Of a DNA stretch of 59,541 bases, positions 1 to 8,010 are shown piece after piece; positions within the stretch are counted from its first letter, which is position 1, and every line of letters starts with the position of its first letter. The position numbers were made by a program, and so were the translations under genes. The DNA comes from Streptomyces sp. CB02400. GTDB taxonomy: Bacteria > Actinomycetota > Actinomycetes > Streptomycetales > Streptomycetaceae. The notes below the pieces were generated by a model. It was not told the DNA's origin, ran no database searches, and was given only the letters and a program-made list of their open reading frames with translations. The stretch is from NCBI RefSeq assembly GCF_001905725.1, contig NZ_LIWB01000015.1, positions 18,951-78,491 of the forward strand, given 5' to 3'.

Positions 1-32
1 TGGGGTGCCGGGCCCTTGTCATGCGGACGGGT

Positions 33-137
33 GGGCATGAACAGAAGCCCGTTCATGCCCGAATGTGCCCATCTCCGTTTACTTCCCGGACATTCGAACG
101 TACTCTGCGAGCGAAACCACACGTTCGGGCATGAACG
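33..137. promoter_or_regulatory. Putative FruR operator cluster upstream of the fructose operon
   Basis: The decamer GGGCATGAAC occurs at 33-42, inverted at 51-60, and again at 127-136. The last two lie in a 14-base perfect inverted pair, CGTTCATGCCCGAA (50-63) and TTCGGGCATGAACG (124-137). The third copy lies 18 bases upstream of the fruR start codon. DeoR-type regulators usually autoregulate from repeated half-sites, so these are the likely FruR operators; this is inference from position and symmetry. Confidence 0.55.
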
Positions 138-154
138 GACTCGGAGGCACGCCC

Positions 155-916
155 ATGTACGCACCGGAACGCCAGCAGGAGATCCTGCGGCTCGCCCGCG
201 ACGGCGGCCGGGTGGACGTGGTCTCGCTGGCCGAGGAGTTCCAGGTGACCGCCGAGACCATCCGCCGGGACCTCAAGGCCCTCGACCGCGCCGGCCTGGT
301 CCGCAGGGTGCACGGCGGGGCCATTCCCGCCGGGCGCCTCGACTTCGAGCCGGACCTCGCCGAGCGGGAGACGACCGCGGCCGACGAGAAGGACCGCATC
401 GCCAGGGCCGCCCTCGCCGAGCTCCCGGCCGACGGAACACTGATCGTGGACGCCGGTTCGACGGCCGCGCGGCTCGCCGGGATCCTGCCGGCGGAGACCT
501 CCCTCACCGTCGTCACCCACAGCCTGCCCATCGCGGCCCGCCTCGCCGACCACCCCGGCATCCAGCTCCATCTCGTCGGGGGGCGCGTACGGCACCGCAC
601 GCGCGCCGCCGTGGACGCCTGGGCGCTGCGCGCGTACGCCGAGATCCGCGCGGACGTGCTCTTCGTGGCCGCCAACGGGTTCTCCGCCGAACACGGGCTG
701 ACCACGCCCGACCTCGCCGAGGCCGCCGTGAAGCGCGCGGCCATGGCCGCTGCCCGCCGGGTGGTGCTGCTCGCCGACTCCTCCAAGCACGGCCAGGAGC
801 ACTTCGCCCGCTTCGGCGACCTGAGCGACGTGGACCTGCTGATCACCGACAGCGGGCTCGGCCCGGACGACGCCGCCGCGATCGAGCACGGCGGCACGGA
901 AGTGGTACGCGCATGA
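155..916 (+). CDS. fruR: DeoR-family transcriptional repressor of fructose PTS operon (FruR-like)
   Basis: The 253-residue protein has the DeoR layout. An N-terminal winged helix-turn-helix lies at about residues 5-57 (MYAPERQQEI, then VTAETIRRDLKALD and RRVHGGA), followed by the DeoR sugar-phosphate sensor domain with VDAGSTAARLA and VAANGFSAEHGLTTPD. The ATG at 155 is chosen because GGAGGC (143-148) sits at the right distance; in-frame upstream starts lack a ribosome site. Its stop overlaps the fruK start (ATGA). Family knowledge plus the fruK-fruA context suggest it senses a fructose phosphate, probably fructose-1-phosphate, and represses its own operon. Confidence 0.9.
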   Translation: MYAPERQQEILRLARDGGRVDVVSLAEEFQVTAETIRRDLKALDRAGLVRRVHGGAIPAGRLDFEPDLAERETTAADEKDRIARAALAELPADGTLIVDAGSTAARLAGILPAETSLTVVTHSLPIAARLADHPGIQLHLVGGRVRHRTRAAVDAWALRAYAEIRADVLFVAANGFSAEHGLTTPDLAEAAVKRAAMAAARRVVLLADSSKHGQEHFARFGDLSDVDLLITDSGLGPDDAAAIEHGGTEVVRA

Positions 917-1860
917 TCCTCACCGTCACCCCCAACCCGTCCCTGGACCGCACCTACGAGGTCCCCTCGCTGGACCGCGGCGAGGTCGTCCGGGCCACCG
1001 GTGAACGCGTCGACCCCGGCGGCAAGGGCGTCAACGTCTCCCGCGCCGTCACCGCGGCCGGCCGGCGCACGGTCGCCGTACTGCCCCTGGGCGGTGCGCC
1101 GGGCGCGCTGGTCGCCGACCTGCTCGACGCGCAGGGCATCGAGGTCGCTCCGGTCCCGGTCGCCGGCGCCACCCGCTCCAACATCGCGCTCGCCGAGGCC
1201 GACGGCGTACTGACGAAGATCAACGCACCGGGTCCGGAACTGACGGCGGCCGAACAGGAACTGCTCCTGGACACCGTGCGCCGGCAGTCCCCGGGCGCCG
1301 ACTGGATCGCCTGCTGCGGCAGCCTGCCGCGCGGACTCGCCCCCTCCTGGTACGCCGAACTGGTCGCCCGGGTGCACGCCGCCGGCGTACGCGTCGCGCT
1401 GGACACCTCAGGGCCCGCGCTGCTCGCGGCCCTGCGCGAGCGGCCCGACGTGGTGAAGCCGAACGCGGGGGAGCTGGCCGAGGCCGTGGGGCGGCCCCTG
1501 GCCACCGTGGGTGACGCGCTGAAGGCGGCCGAGGAGCTGCGGGGGATGGGCGCCCGGGCCGTCCTGGCGAGCCTCGGCGCCGACGGGCAGCTGCTCGTGG
1601 ACGACGACGGCGCCTGGTTCGGCACCGCCGCGGTGGACGCCGTCCGCAGCAACGTGGGCGCGGGCGACTCCTCGCTGGCCGGGTTCCTCGTCGCCGGCGG
1701 GCGCGGACCCGAGGCGCTCGCCTCCGCCGTCGCCCACGGCGCGGCGGCCGTCCGGCTCCCCGGCAGCGTGATGCCGACCCCGGCCGACCTGGACCCGGCC
1801 GCGGTGACCGTCACGGCCGAGGTACCCGCCGACCGCGCACTGCGGGAGCCGGTGTCATGA
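913..1860 (+). CDS. fruK: 1-phosphofructokinase
   Basis: A PfkB-family sugar kinase of 315 residues, a usual length. It phosphorylates fructose-1-phosphate, the product of the PTS, to fructose-1,6-bisphosphate in the cytoplasm. Visible marks are the N-terminal MILTVTPNPSLDRTYEV, the substrate loop GGKGVNVSRA and the C-terminal GAGDSSLAGF, whose Asp is the catalytic base (most PfkB proteins have GAGDS). The ATG overlaps the fruR stop by 4 bases, so translation is probably coupled. Downstream there are 82 bases before fruA, with a C-rich pyrimidine tract at 1861-1910. Confidence 0.93.
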   Translation: MILTVTPNPSLDRTYEVPSLDRGEVVRATGERVDPGGKGVNVSRAVTAAGRRTVAVLPLGGAPGALVADLLDAQGIEVAPVPVAGATRSNIALAEADGVLTKINAPGPELTAAEQELLLDTVRRQSPGADWIACCGSLPRGLAPSWYAELVARVHAAGVRVALDTSGPALLAALRERPDVVKPNAGELAEAVGRPLATVGDALKAAEELRGMGARAVLASLGADGQLLVDDDGAWFGTAAVDAVRSNVGAGDSSLAGFLVAGGRGPEALASAVAHGAAAVRLPGSVMPTPADLDPAAVTVTAEVPADRALREPVS

Positions 1861-1942
1861 ACCCTCCCCTCCCCCTCCTCACCCCCGTCCCCCCTTCCGC
1901 CCACCCCGCTGCACGGGCGATACGCGTGCGAAGGAGCCCGCG

Positions 1943-4000
1943 ATGAGCGACATGATCACTGCGGAACTGGTCGATCTCGACCTGTCCGCCGACACCAAGG
2001 AGGCGGCGGCGCGCGCCCTCGCCGAGCGCATGGTGGCCCTGGGCCGGGTGACCGACCTGGACGGCTTCCTCGCCGACGTCGCCGCCCGCGAGGCGCAGAT
2101 GCCGACCGGCCTCGACGGCGGCATCGGCATCCCGCACTGCCGCAGTGAACACGTCACCGAGCCCACGCTCGCCTTCGGACGCAGCGCCGCCGGGATCGAC
2201 TTCGGCGCGGCGGACGGGCCCGCCGACCTGGTCTTCCTCATCGCCGCCCCGGCCGGCGCCGACGACGCCCATCTGACGATCCTGTCGTCGCTGGCCCGGC
2301 AGCTGATGAACGCCGAGTTCACCGATGCGCTGCGGTCGGTGGGCGATGCGGGGGCGGCTGCGGCGCTCATCCGGGGCGAAGAGGCAGGCTCCCCGGGCTC
2401 CGAGGACTCCGAGGACTCCGTGGCGGCACCGGGGGCGGCCTCCCCCGGTGCCGCCACGGACACCACCACCGTCGCCGCTGCCGAGGAGGAGCGCCCGTTC
2501 CGGGTCGTCGCCGTCACCTCCTGCCCCACCGGCATCGCCCACACCTACATGGCCGCCGAGTCGCTGGAGAACGCCGGCCGGGACGCCGGGATCGAGATCG
2601 TCGTCGAGACCCAGGGCTCCGCAGGCTTCACCCGGCTCGACCCGGCCGTGATCGCGGCGGCGGACGGAGTGATCTTCGCCCACGACGTGCCCGTACGGGA
2701 GAAGGACCGCTTCGCGGGCAAGCCGACCGTCGACACCGGGGTCAAGGCGGCCATCAACCGGCCCGCCGACCTGATCACCGAGGTGAGAGGCAAGGCGGAG
2801 CGCGGCGAGGTCACCGCGGCGGCCACGTCCGGAGCGTCCGGCGGTACGCCCGTCGAGCGGGCCGGTGACAGCGGCGAGGGCTACGGCACCAAACTGCGCA
2901 AGTGGCTGATGTCGGGCGTCAGCTACATGGTGCCGTTCGTCGCGGCGGGCGGCCTGCTCATCGCCCTCGGCTTCGCGATCGGCGGCTACGAGATCAACGA
3001 GGCGCCCTCGGTGATGGACCACTTCGTGTGGACCCAGGCCGACAGCTGGGGCGCCCTGCTCTTCCAGATCGGCGGCGTCGCCTTCGGCTTCCTCGTCCCG
3101 GTCCTGGCCGGTTACATCGCCTACGGCATGGCCGACCGGCCCGGCCTCGTGCCCGGCTTCGTCGGCGGCGCGATCTCGCTCACCATCAACGCCGGATTCC
3201 TCGGCGGTCTCGCGGCCGGTCTGATCGCCGGTGGCGTGGTGATCGCGATCCAGAAGGTGCGCATCCCGGCGGCCCTGCGCGGCATCATGCCGGTGGTGGT
3301 GATCCCGCTGATCTCCGCGGCGGTCGTCGGCTTCCTGATGTTCGTCGTCATCGGCAAGCCCATCGCCGAGGCCCAGAAGGGCATGACGGACTGGCTGAAC
3401 GGCCTCACCGGCACCAACGCCGTCCTGCTCGGCGCCCTCCTCGGCCTGATGATGTGCTTCGACCTCGGCGGACCCGTCAACAAGGTCGCCTACACCTTCG
3501 CCACCGCCGGGATCGCCGTCGCGAGCCCCAGCGACTCCGCGATGAAGATCATGGCCGCGGTGATGGCCGCCGGCATGGTGCCGCCGCTGGCGATGGCCCT
3601 GGCCACCACCGTGCGCGGCAAGCTCTTCAACCGCACCGAACGCGAGAACGGCAAGGCCGCCTGGGTCCTGGGCGCCTCCTTCATCTCCGAGGGCGCGATC
3701 CCGTTCGCCGCCGCCGACCCGCTGCGGGTGATCCCCGCCTCCATGGTGGGCGGCGCGGTCACCGGCGCCCTGTCGATGACCTTCGGCGCCACCCTGCGCG
3801 CCCCGCACGGCGGCATCTTCGTCGTCCCGCTGATCGGCAACCCGTTCCTCTACCTGGTCGCCATCGCCGCGGGCGTGTGTGTCACGGCGGCCCTGGTGAT
3901 CGTCCTCAAGGGCCTGCGCAAGCCGGCCCCGGCCACCACGGGCGCGGGCGAGGGCGCCTCGGCTCCGTCGGCGGGGACCAAGCAGCCGGTGGCCGCGTAG
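1943..4000 (+). CDS. fruA: PTS fructose transporter subunit IIABC
   Basis: A 685-residue fused fructose permease. The EIIA domain (about 5-145) has the phosphorylated His at residue 65 in GIGIPH. After an acidic Ala-rich linker comes EIIB (about 185-285), with the phospho-Cys at residue 194 in VTSCPTGIAHT. EIIC (about 320-665) is polytopic and contains GGPVNKVAY and APHGG. Phosphate passes from HPr through H65 and C194 to fructose, giving fructose-1-phosphate for fruK. AAGGAG lies 7 bases before the ATG. HPr and enzyme I are not encoded in this window. Confidence 0.95.
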   Translation: MSDMITAELVDLDLSADTKEAAARALAERMVALGRVTDLDGFLADVAAREAQMPTGLDGGIGIPHCRSEHVTEPTLAFGRSAAGIDFGAADGPADLVFLIAAPAGADDAHLTILSSLARQLMNAEFTDALRSVGDAGAAAALIRGEEAGSPGSEDSEDSVAAPGAASPGAATDTTTVAAAEEERPFRVVAVTSCPTGIAHTYMAAESLENAGRDAGIEIVVETQGSAGFTRLDPAVIAAADGVIFAHDVPVREKDRFAGKPTVDTGVKAAINRPADLITEVRGKAERGEVTAAATSGASGGTPVERAGDSGEGYGTKLRKWLMSGVSYMVPFVAAGGLLIALGFAIGGYEINEAPSVMDHFVWTQADSWGALLFQIGGVAFGFLVPVLAGYIAYGMADRPGLVPGFVGGAISLTINAGFLGGLAAGLIAGGVVIAIQKVRIPAALRGIMPVVVIPLISAAVVGFLMFVVIGKPIAEAQKGMTDWLNGLTGTNAVLLGALLGLMMCFDLGGPVNKVAYTFATAGIAVASPSDSAMKIMAAVMAAGMVPPLAMALATTVRGKLFNRTERENGKAAWVLGASFISEGAIPFAAADPLRVIPASMVGGAVTGALSMTFGATLRAPHGGIFVVPLIGNPFLYLVAIAAGVCVTAALVIVLKGLRKPAPATTGAGEGASAPSAGTKQPVAA

Positions 4001-4073
4001 AGTTACGACGGTGCGTCCGTTTGGGTAGGTGTGGGCGGTTCATGCCTACTGCGATATAGATCACGATCATCAC

Positions 4074-4097
4074 GATCCGGGGTCAAAGCCCCGGATC
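4074..4097 (+). terminator. Terminator after the fru operon
   Basis: GATCCGGGG (4074-4082) and CCCCGGATC (4089-4097) form a perfect 9-bp stem with loop TCAAAG, followed by a T/G-rich run. It lies 74 bases past the fruA stop and 19 bases before the next ATG, so it should separate the two transcripts. Confidence 0.7.
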
Positions 4098-4116
4098 TTG
4101 GTGTGTACTGGGCCGC

Positions 4117-4410
4117 ATGCCTGAGTACACGACACTCTCGCGGACGACGGGCGCCACCGTCCTCACCCTGGTGGCCGTGGCCTGTGCGGCGGGCCTGGCC
4201 GACGCCCTGCGGCGCCGGCGCGGACGGACGCGCGCACGCGAACCCCTCGACGAGGCGGCCCGCCGGCAGCACACCCCCCACGCCCCTCACGGCGCCCCGG
4301 TGATCCCACGCCAGCGGCGGACCGGCCCCCACGTGGAAGCCGTACGGCTCACCCCGGCGGAGCGCGACGCGTTCGCCGGGCTGGTACGGCGCTTCGGCGA
4401 AGGGGACTGA
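4117..4410 (+). CDS. Small hypothetical membrane-anchored protein
   Basis: I do not recognise a family. The 97-residue protein has one hydrophobic segment at about residues 11-28 (TGATVLTLVAVACAAGLADA), then a strongly basic stretch (RRRRGRTRAR) and a Pro/His/Arg-rich tail, consistent with a single membrane anchor and cytoplasmic C-terminus. The C-terminal LTPAERDAFAGLVRRF looks like a short amphipathic helix. It lies directly downstream of the fru terminator and runs convergent to the next gene. There is no clear ribosome site before the ATG. Confidence 0.6.
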   Translation: MPEYTTLSRTTGATVLTLVAVACAAGLADALRRRRGRTRAREPLDEAARRQHTPHAPHGAPVIPRQRRTGPHVEAVRLTPAERDAFAGLVRRFGEGD

Positions 4411-4452
4411 GCGGGGCTGAGCGGGGCTGAGTCGCGGCCCCGGCCGCCCGCG

Positions 4453-5199
4453 TCAGGAGACCTGCGCCGCCCGGCGCTCCATCGCGTCCCGCGCCGCGTC
4501 CTCGCTGGCGTACACCTCGCACATGTGCCGTCCGTCCGGCGTGACCGTGTGCTCGACCTCCCACACGGACATCTCCGCGCCGTCCCCCAGCAGGAACGCG
4601 TGCTCGTAGAGCGAGAAGGACAGCCCCGGACGCCCCGCGCGCGACGGGCGGCCGAAGGCCTGCGTGATCCGGTGCGCGCACGCCGTGGCCAGCAGCGCGG
4701 CCGTCTCCGCGCCCGGCCGGTCCGTGTTCTCCGCCCGGCGCAGTAAACGCCGCGCGTGATCCGCGGAACCGTCCGGAACGTACACCTGCCGCAGCGTGGG
4801 AGGCGGCAGCAGCTGCACCGTCACCGGCAGCTCGAAGTCCGGCGTGTCCGGCGGCAACGGCAGCCGGGCCGTGGCCGTCCGCAGCTCCTCCTCGTCGACA
4901 TACACCTCGTGCTGCGGTTCGTCCCCCGGCGCCGTGTTGTGCACGAGCTCCCAGAGCGTCAGCGCCGAACCGTCGGCGAGCAGCCAGGTGTGCCGGTACG
5001 TCTCCCGGTGCAGACCGGCGCTGTGGTGCGCGGAGTGCAGCGAACCGTCGTGCGCCAGCGCGCAGTCCAGCCGCCGGATCGTCTCGTCCGGCAGCTCGAA
5101 GGAGTTCAGGGCACGGCCGAGGAGGCGCGCGAGGTGCTCCTCCGGAGACTCGGGCGAGTCGGATGGTTCGTACGCTGCCGTCTCGTACGGAACGCTCAA
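4453..5199 (-). CDS. DUF6227-like protein with a duplicated domain
   Basis: A 248-residue soluble protein that I place, from memory, in the Streptomyces DUF6227 family; the function is unknown. It appears to contain two copies of one fold. Residues 68-113 (YRHTWLLADGSALTLWELVH through HEVYVDEEEL) align with residues 198-243 (YEHAFLLGDGAEMSVWEVEH through CEVYASEDAA) without gaps in the aromatic and acidic positions. A TTG start at 5199 is used because GGGAGAAA lies just upstream. A CGGACA-TCG-TGTCCG inverted repeat at 5257-5271 lies in its upstream region. Confidence 0.75.
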   Translation of the reverse strand: MSVPYETAAYEPSDSPESPEEHLARLLGRALNSFELPDETIRRLDCALAHDGSLHSAHHSAGLHRETYRHTWLLADGSALTLWELVHNTAPGDEPQHEVYVDEEELRTATARLPLPPDTPDFELPVTVQLLPPPTLRQVYVPDGSADHARRLLRRAENTDRPGAETAALLATACAHRITQAFGRPSRAGRPGLSFSLYEHAFLLGDGAEMSVWEVEHTVTPDGRHMCEVYASEDAARDAMERRAAQVS

Positions 5200-5256
5200 G
5201 GTTTCTCCCGGCGTTGCTGCATGTCACCTTGTGGGTGCATACCGTAGCCCCTCGGT

Positions 5257-5271
5257 CGGACATCGTGTCCG
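5257..5271. promoter_or_regulatory. Perfect inverted repeat upstream of the DUF6227-like gene
   Basis: CGGACA and TGTCCG are separated by TCG, 58 bases upstream of the TTG start at 5199. Position and symmetry fit an operator. The regulator is unknown. Confidence 0.35.
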
Positions 5272-5393
5272 GGAACTGAGAAAACGTATGGCCGAAAAAC
5301 GAGCGGAGCGCAAGAGAAGTTCCCGACGGGGCCGGTACGGGCATCAATTGCTCCTGGTCAAACGGTACTTCCGCAGCCGGTCGCCGGCACCCC

Positions 5394-6422
5394 TCACCGC
5401 TCGCCGTACAACTCCCCGTACGACGGCCACGAACCGCCCGGCCCGTCCACCGGACCGGCGGCCCGGACCGCTCGTACGATCGCGCGGGTCACCAGGTCCG
5501 CGCCCGCCGCGAGAACCTCGTTCAGGGCCAGCGGGTCCGCCGCGTCCAGCGGACGGGCGCCCGTGGCCAGGGTGAAGACGGTGTCGCCGTCGCTGAGCAG
5601 ATGCACCGGCCGTACGGCCCGCGCGATGCCGTCGTGCGCGGTGCCGGCCAGCTTCTGCGCCTGCGCCTTGGACAGGCCGGCGTCGGTGGCGACCACCGCG
5701 AGCGTGGTGTTCAGCGGCGGATCCGCGTTCCGCCCGGCCACCTCCGCGAGCCGCCGCAGCGCGGCCTCGTGCACCTCCGGTTCCGGGTACCGCACCCGGC
5801 CCTGGAACAACTCCCCGTACAGCACCCCCGTCCCCGGATCCACCGCCGACCCCGCCGCGTTGGCCACCACCAGAGCGGCCACCGTGATGCCCGACTCCAG
5901 CACCGCGCTCGCGGTACCGATCCCGCCCTTCACCTGCCCGACCACCGCGCCCGTACCGGCGCCCACGCACCCCTGCGGCACCGGCGCGCCCGGATCGCTC
6001 GCCGCCGCGGCCTCGACCGCGGCCCGGCCGGTGGCCGCGTCCGGCCGGGCCCGGAAGTCGCCGCCCCGGCCCAGGTCGAAGACACAGGCGGCCGGCACCA
6101 CCGGCACCACATGCGCGGGATCCGGCCCGACGCGCACCCCGCGCCCCCGCTCCTCCAGCCAGGCCATCACCCCGGACGCCGAGTCCAGCCCGTACGCGCT
6201 GCCCCCGGTCAGCACCACCGCCTCGACCGTCCGCACCAGGTTGCGCGGATCGAGTGCGTCGGTCTCCTTCGTGCCGGGCCCGCCGCCGCGCACGTCCACC
6301 GCGGCCACGGCCCCGCCCTCGGGCGCGAGCACGACCGTGGTGCCCGTGAGCCATCCGTCGCCGGTACGCGTCGCGTGCCCCACGCGCAGGCCGGCCACAT
6401 CCGTCAGAGCGTCAGCTTTCAT
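5394..6422 (-). CDS. P1 family (DmpA/NylC-like) self-processing peptidase
   Basis: A 342-residue member of MEROPS family S58, Ntn-type hydrolases that cut themselves into two chains. Family marks are TDVAGLRVGH at residues 7-16, LTGGSAYGLDSASGVMAWLEE (about 71-91) and the processing region PPLNTTLAVVATDA. The expected cleavage lies before Thr239, after Asn238. NylC-type enzymes use an Asn-Thr junction while DmpA uses Gly-Ser, so this looks NylC-like. The substrate is not predictable from sequence: aminopeptidase, beta-aminopeptidase and amide hydrolase are all possible. The ATG at 6422 is set by the conserved N-terminus. It is transcribed divergently from the 58-residue gene at 6465. Confidence 0.88.
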   Translation of the reverse strand: MKADALTDVAGLRVGHATRTGDGWLTGTTVVLAPEGGAVAAVDVRGGGPGTKETDALDPRNLVRTVEAVVLTGGSAYGLDSASGVMAWLEERGRGVRVGPDPAHVVPVVPAACVFDLGRGGDFRARPDAATGRAAVEAAAASDPGAPVPQGCVGAGTGAVVGQVKGGIGTASAVLESGITVAALVVANAAGSAVDPGTGVLYGELFQGRVRYPEPEVHEAALRRLAEVAGRNADPPLNTTLAVVATDAGLSKAQAQKLAGTAHDGIARAVRPVHLLSDGDTVFTLATGARPLDAADPLALNEVLAAGADLVTRAIVRAVRAAGPVDGPGGSWPSYGELYGER

Positions 6423-6464
6423 GGGCCAGTACTGCCCGGTCAGGGGCGGCCGTACCCTGGACGT

Positions 6465-6641
6465 ATGAGCACCGCCCCCGATCCCCGCCCGAGTGGGCCC
6501 AAGCCGGCACTGGTCTTCGACGACCCGCTGGACCAGCAGTCCTCGGACGACACGGACCGCGGCTGGGGCGAGCGCCCGTCCGGTGACAGCGCGGCCGATC
6601 TGAAGCGCTTCCTCGACGAGAAGCCGCCCCACCACATCTGA
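6465..6641 (+). CDS. Small conserved acidic hypothetical protein
   Basis: A 58-residue acidic, Pro/Asp-rich protein without membrane segments. It ends ADLKRFLDEKPPHHI, which looks like a short conserved helix; no function can be named. The start is supported by a TACCCT -10-like box (6453-6458) placed 6 bases before the ATG, suggesting a leaderless transcript. It is divergent from the P1 peptidase and convergent with mscL. Confidence 0.65.
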   Translation: MSTAPDPRPSGPKPALVFDDPLDQQSSDDTDRGWGERPSGDSAADLKRFLDEKPPHHI

Positions 6642-6663
6642 CCCGCCCGTCGGCGGGCCGCCC

Positions 6664-7134
6664 CTACCGCTCGCCGTGCCCCGTGCCGCGCTGCGCGACG
6701 AGGGTGTCGCGGATCTCCTTGAGCACCTCCAGCTCGGTGATCTCGATGACCTCGTGCGTGCCCTCCTTCGCCTTCCGGCGGGCCTCCACCCGGGCCAGGT
6801 ACTTCGCCATGGGCAGCACCATCAGGAAGTAGACGACCGCCGCGGTGATCACGAACTGCAGCGTCGCCCCGAGGACCGAGCCCCACAGGATCCTGACACC
6901 GGTCGCGGCGTCCCCGGTGCCCTCGCAGGGGCCCTTCAGACACGAGCTGTAGCTGTCCAGGTTCTTCGTGCCGAACGCACCCACCAGCGGATTGATGACG
7001 CCCTTCACGACCGAGTTGACGATGTTCGTGAAGGCGGCACCGATGACCACCGCCACGGCCAGATCGACGACGTTGCCCCGCATCAGGAAGGCCTTGAAGC
7101 CCTGCAGAATGCCCGTCTTCTCCTGGTCGCTCAC
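6664..7134 (-). CDS. mscL: Large-conductance mechanosensitive channel MscL
   Basis: A 156-residue inner-membrane channel that opens on membrane tension to release solutes during hypo-osmotic shock. The N-terminal amphipathic helix (ILQGFKAFLMRGNVVDLAVA) leads into TM1 (about 19-45, VDLAVAVVIGAAFTNIV). A periplasmic loop with two Cys is followed by TM2 (about 85-108, FVITAAVVYFLMVLPM) and a charged C-terminal helix (RRKAKEGTHEVIEITELEVL). Length and topology match the family. It starts with GTG. Confidence 0.95.
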   Translation of the reverse strand: MSDQEKTGILQGFKAFLMRGNVVDLAVAVVIGAAFTNIVNSVVKGVINPLVGAFGTKNLDSYSSCLKGPCEGTGDAATGVRILWGSVLGATLQFVITAAVVYFLMVLPMAKYLARVEARRKAKEGTHEVIEITELEVLKEIRDTLVAQRGTGHGER

Positions 7135-7269
7135 TTCGAGGCCTCATTTCTCGTGCGAAGGGTACGGAAGAAAGCGCTCCGCAACCTACGTCACGCCGGT
7201 GTCGGCCTGTCCAATCGGGCCGCCCGGCGCAAGGGCCCGACGCGCGGACGAGGGCCGGAGGAGCACCGG

Positions 7270-8007
7270 TCACCACACCGTCACCGCCAGCCGGGCCGTG
7301 GCGCTCGCGCCGGCCAGCTCGGCCGCCGTGGAACGCGGCACCGACAGCACGACCAGCGCCCCGCCGTCGCCCGTTCCGCCTGCTCCGTCCGCTCCGTCCG
7401 CCGGTTCCGGCACCTCGGTCACCCGTGCCCCGCGCGCGACCACGCGGGCCTCGCCCCCGGACGCCGTCTCCTCGGCGGCGATCACGTCCACCCGGTCGCC
7501 CGGCCGCAGCAGCCGTACCGTGGCCGCGTCGGCGATCCGCACCGCCGCCGTGACCGCCGCCCCCGCGCCCCGCGCCCGTACGGCACGGTCCCCGGAGGAC
7601 ACCGAGGCGGCACGGGCCGCCGGGGACCCGTCGGGGCGGCCACGGGACCGGTCCGCGTCCCGCGGCCCCGCCGCCACCAGCGCCGCCGCCGTGACCGCGA
7701 GACCGAGCGCCATGGCCCGCCTCCGGTGCCGTACGAGCCCGCCCGGGAGCGGCAGGCCGCCGCGCACCCGCACCGGGGCGAAGTGCGGCACCTCGCACGG
7801 GGGAGGGACCTCAGGGCCGGGCGGACGGGGGGAAGAGGGGGAGCGGAGCGAGGAGGGAAGACGGGACACGGATACCACCACCTGCGACGAGGGACCGGCT
7901 TGCGACTCCCACGATGAGGCCTCGCGCCGCGCCCCGCCGGGCCCTGTGGACGTACCACGAACCTGTGGAGAACTCCCCCACCCGAACGGGACGTTCCGCC
8001 CCGCCAC
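7270..8007 (-). CDS. CpaB/RcpC-like SAF-domain membrane protein
   Basis: A 245-residue protein with a Pro-rich N-terminal half, one membrane segment (about 98-114, AMALGLAVTAAALVAAG) and a C-terminal SAF-like domain (VRIADAATVRLLRPGDRVDVIA, then LSVPRSTAAELAG). This resembles the RcpC/CpaB domain of Flp pilus assembly. No other pilus gene is nearby, so a pilus role is unproven. It starts just after the MTA phosphorylase stop (3-base gap), probably as one transcript. The true start may be downstream, because the first 70 residues are low complexity. Confidence 0.7.
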   Translation of the reverse strand: MAGRNVPFGWGSSPQVRGTSTGPGGARREASSWESQAGPSSQVVVSVSRLPSSLRSPSSPRPPGPEVPPPCEVPHFAPVRVRGGLPLPGGLVRHRRRAMALGLAVTAAALVAAGPRDADRSRGRPDGSPAARAASVSSGDRAVRARGAGAAVTAAVRIADAATVRLLRPGDRVDVIAAEETASGGEARVVARGARVTEVPEPADGADGAGGTGDGGALVVLSVPRSTAAELAGASATARLAVTVW

Positions 8008-8010
8008 CGG

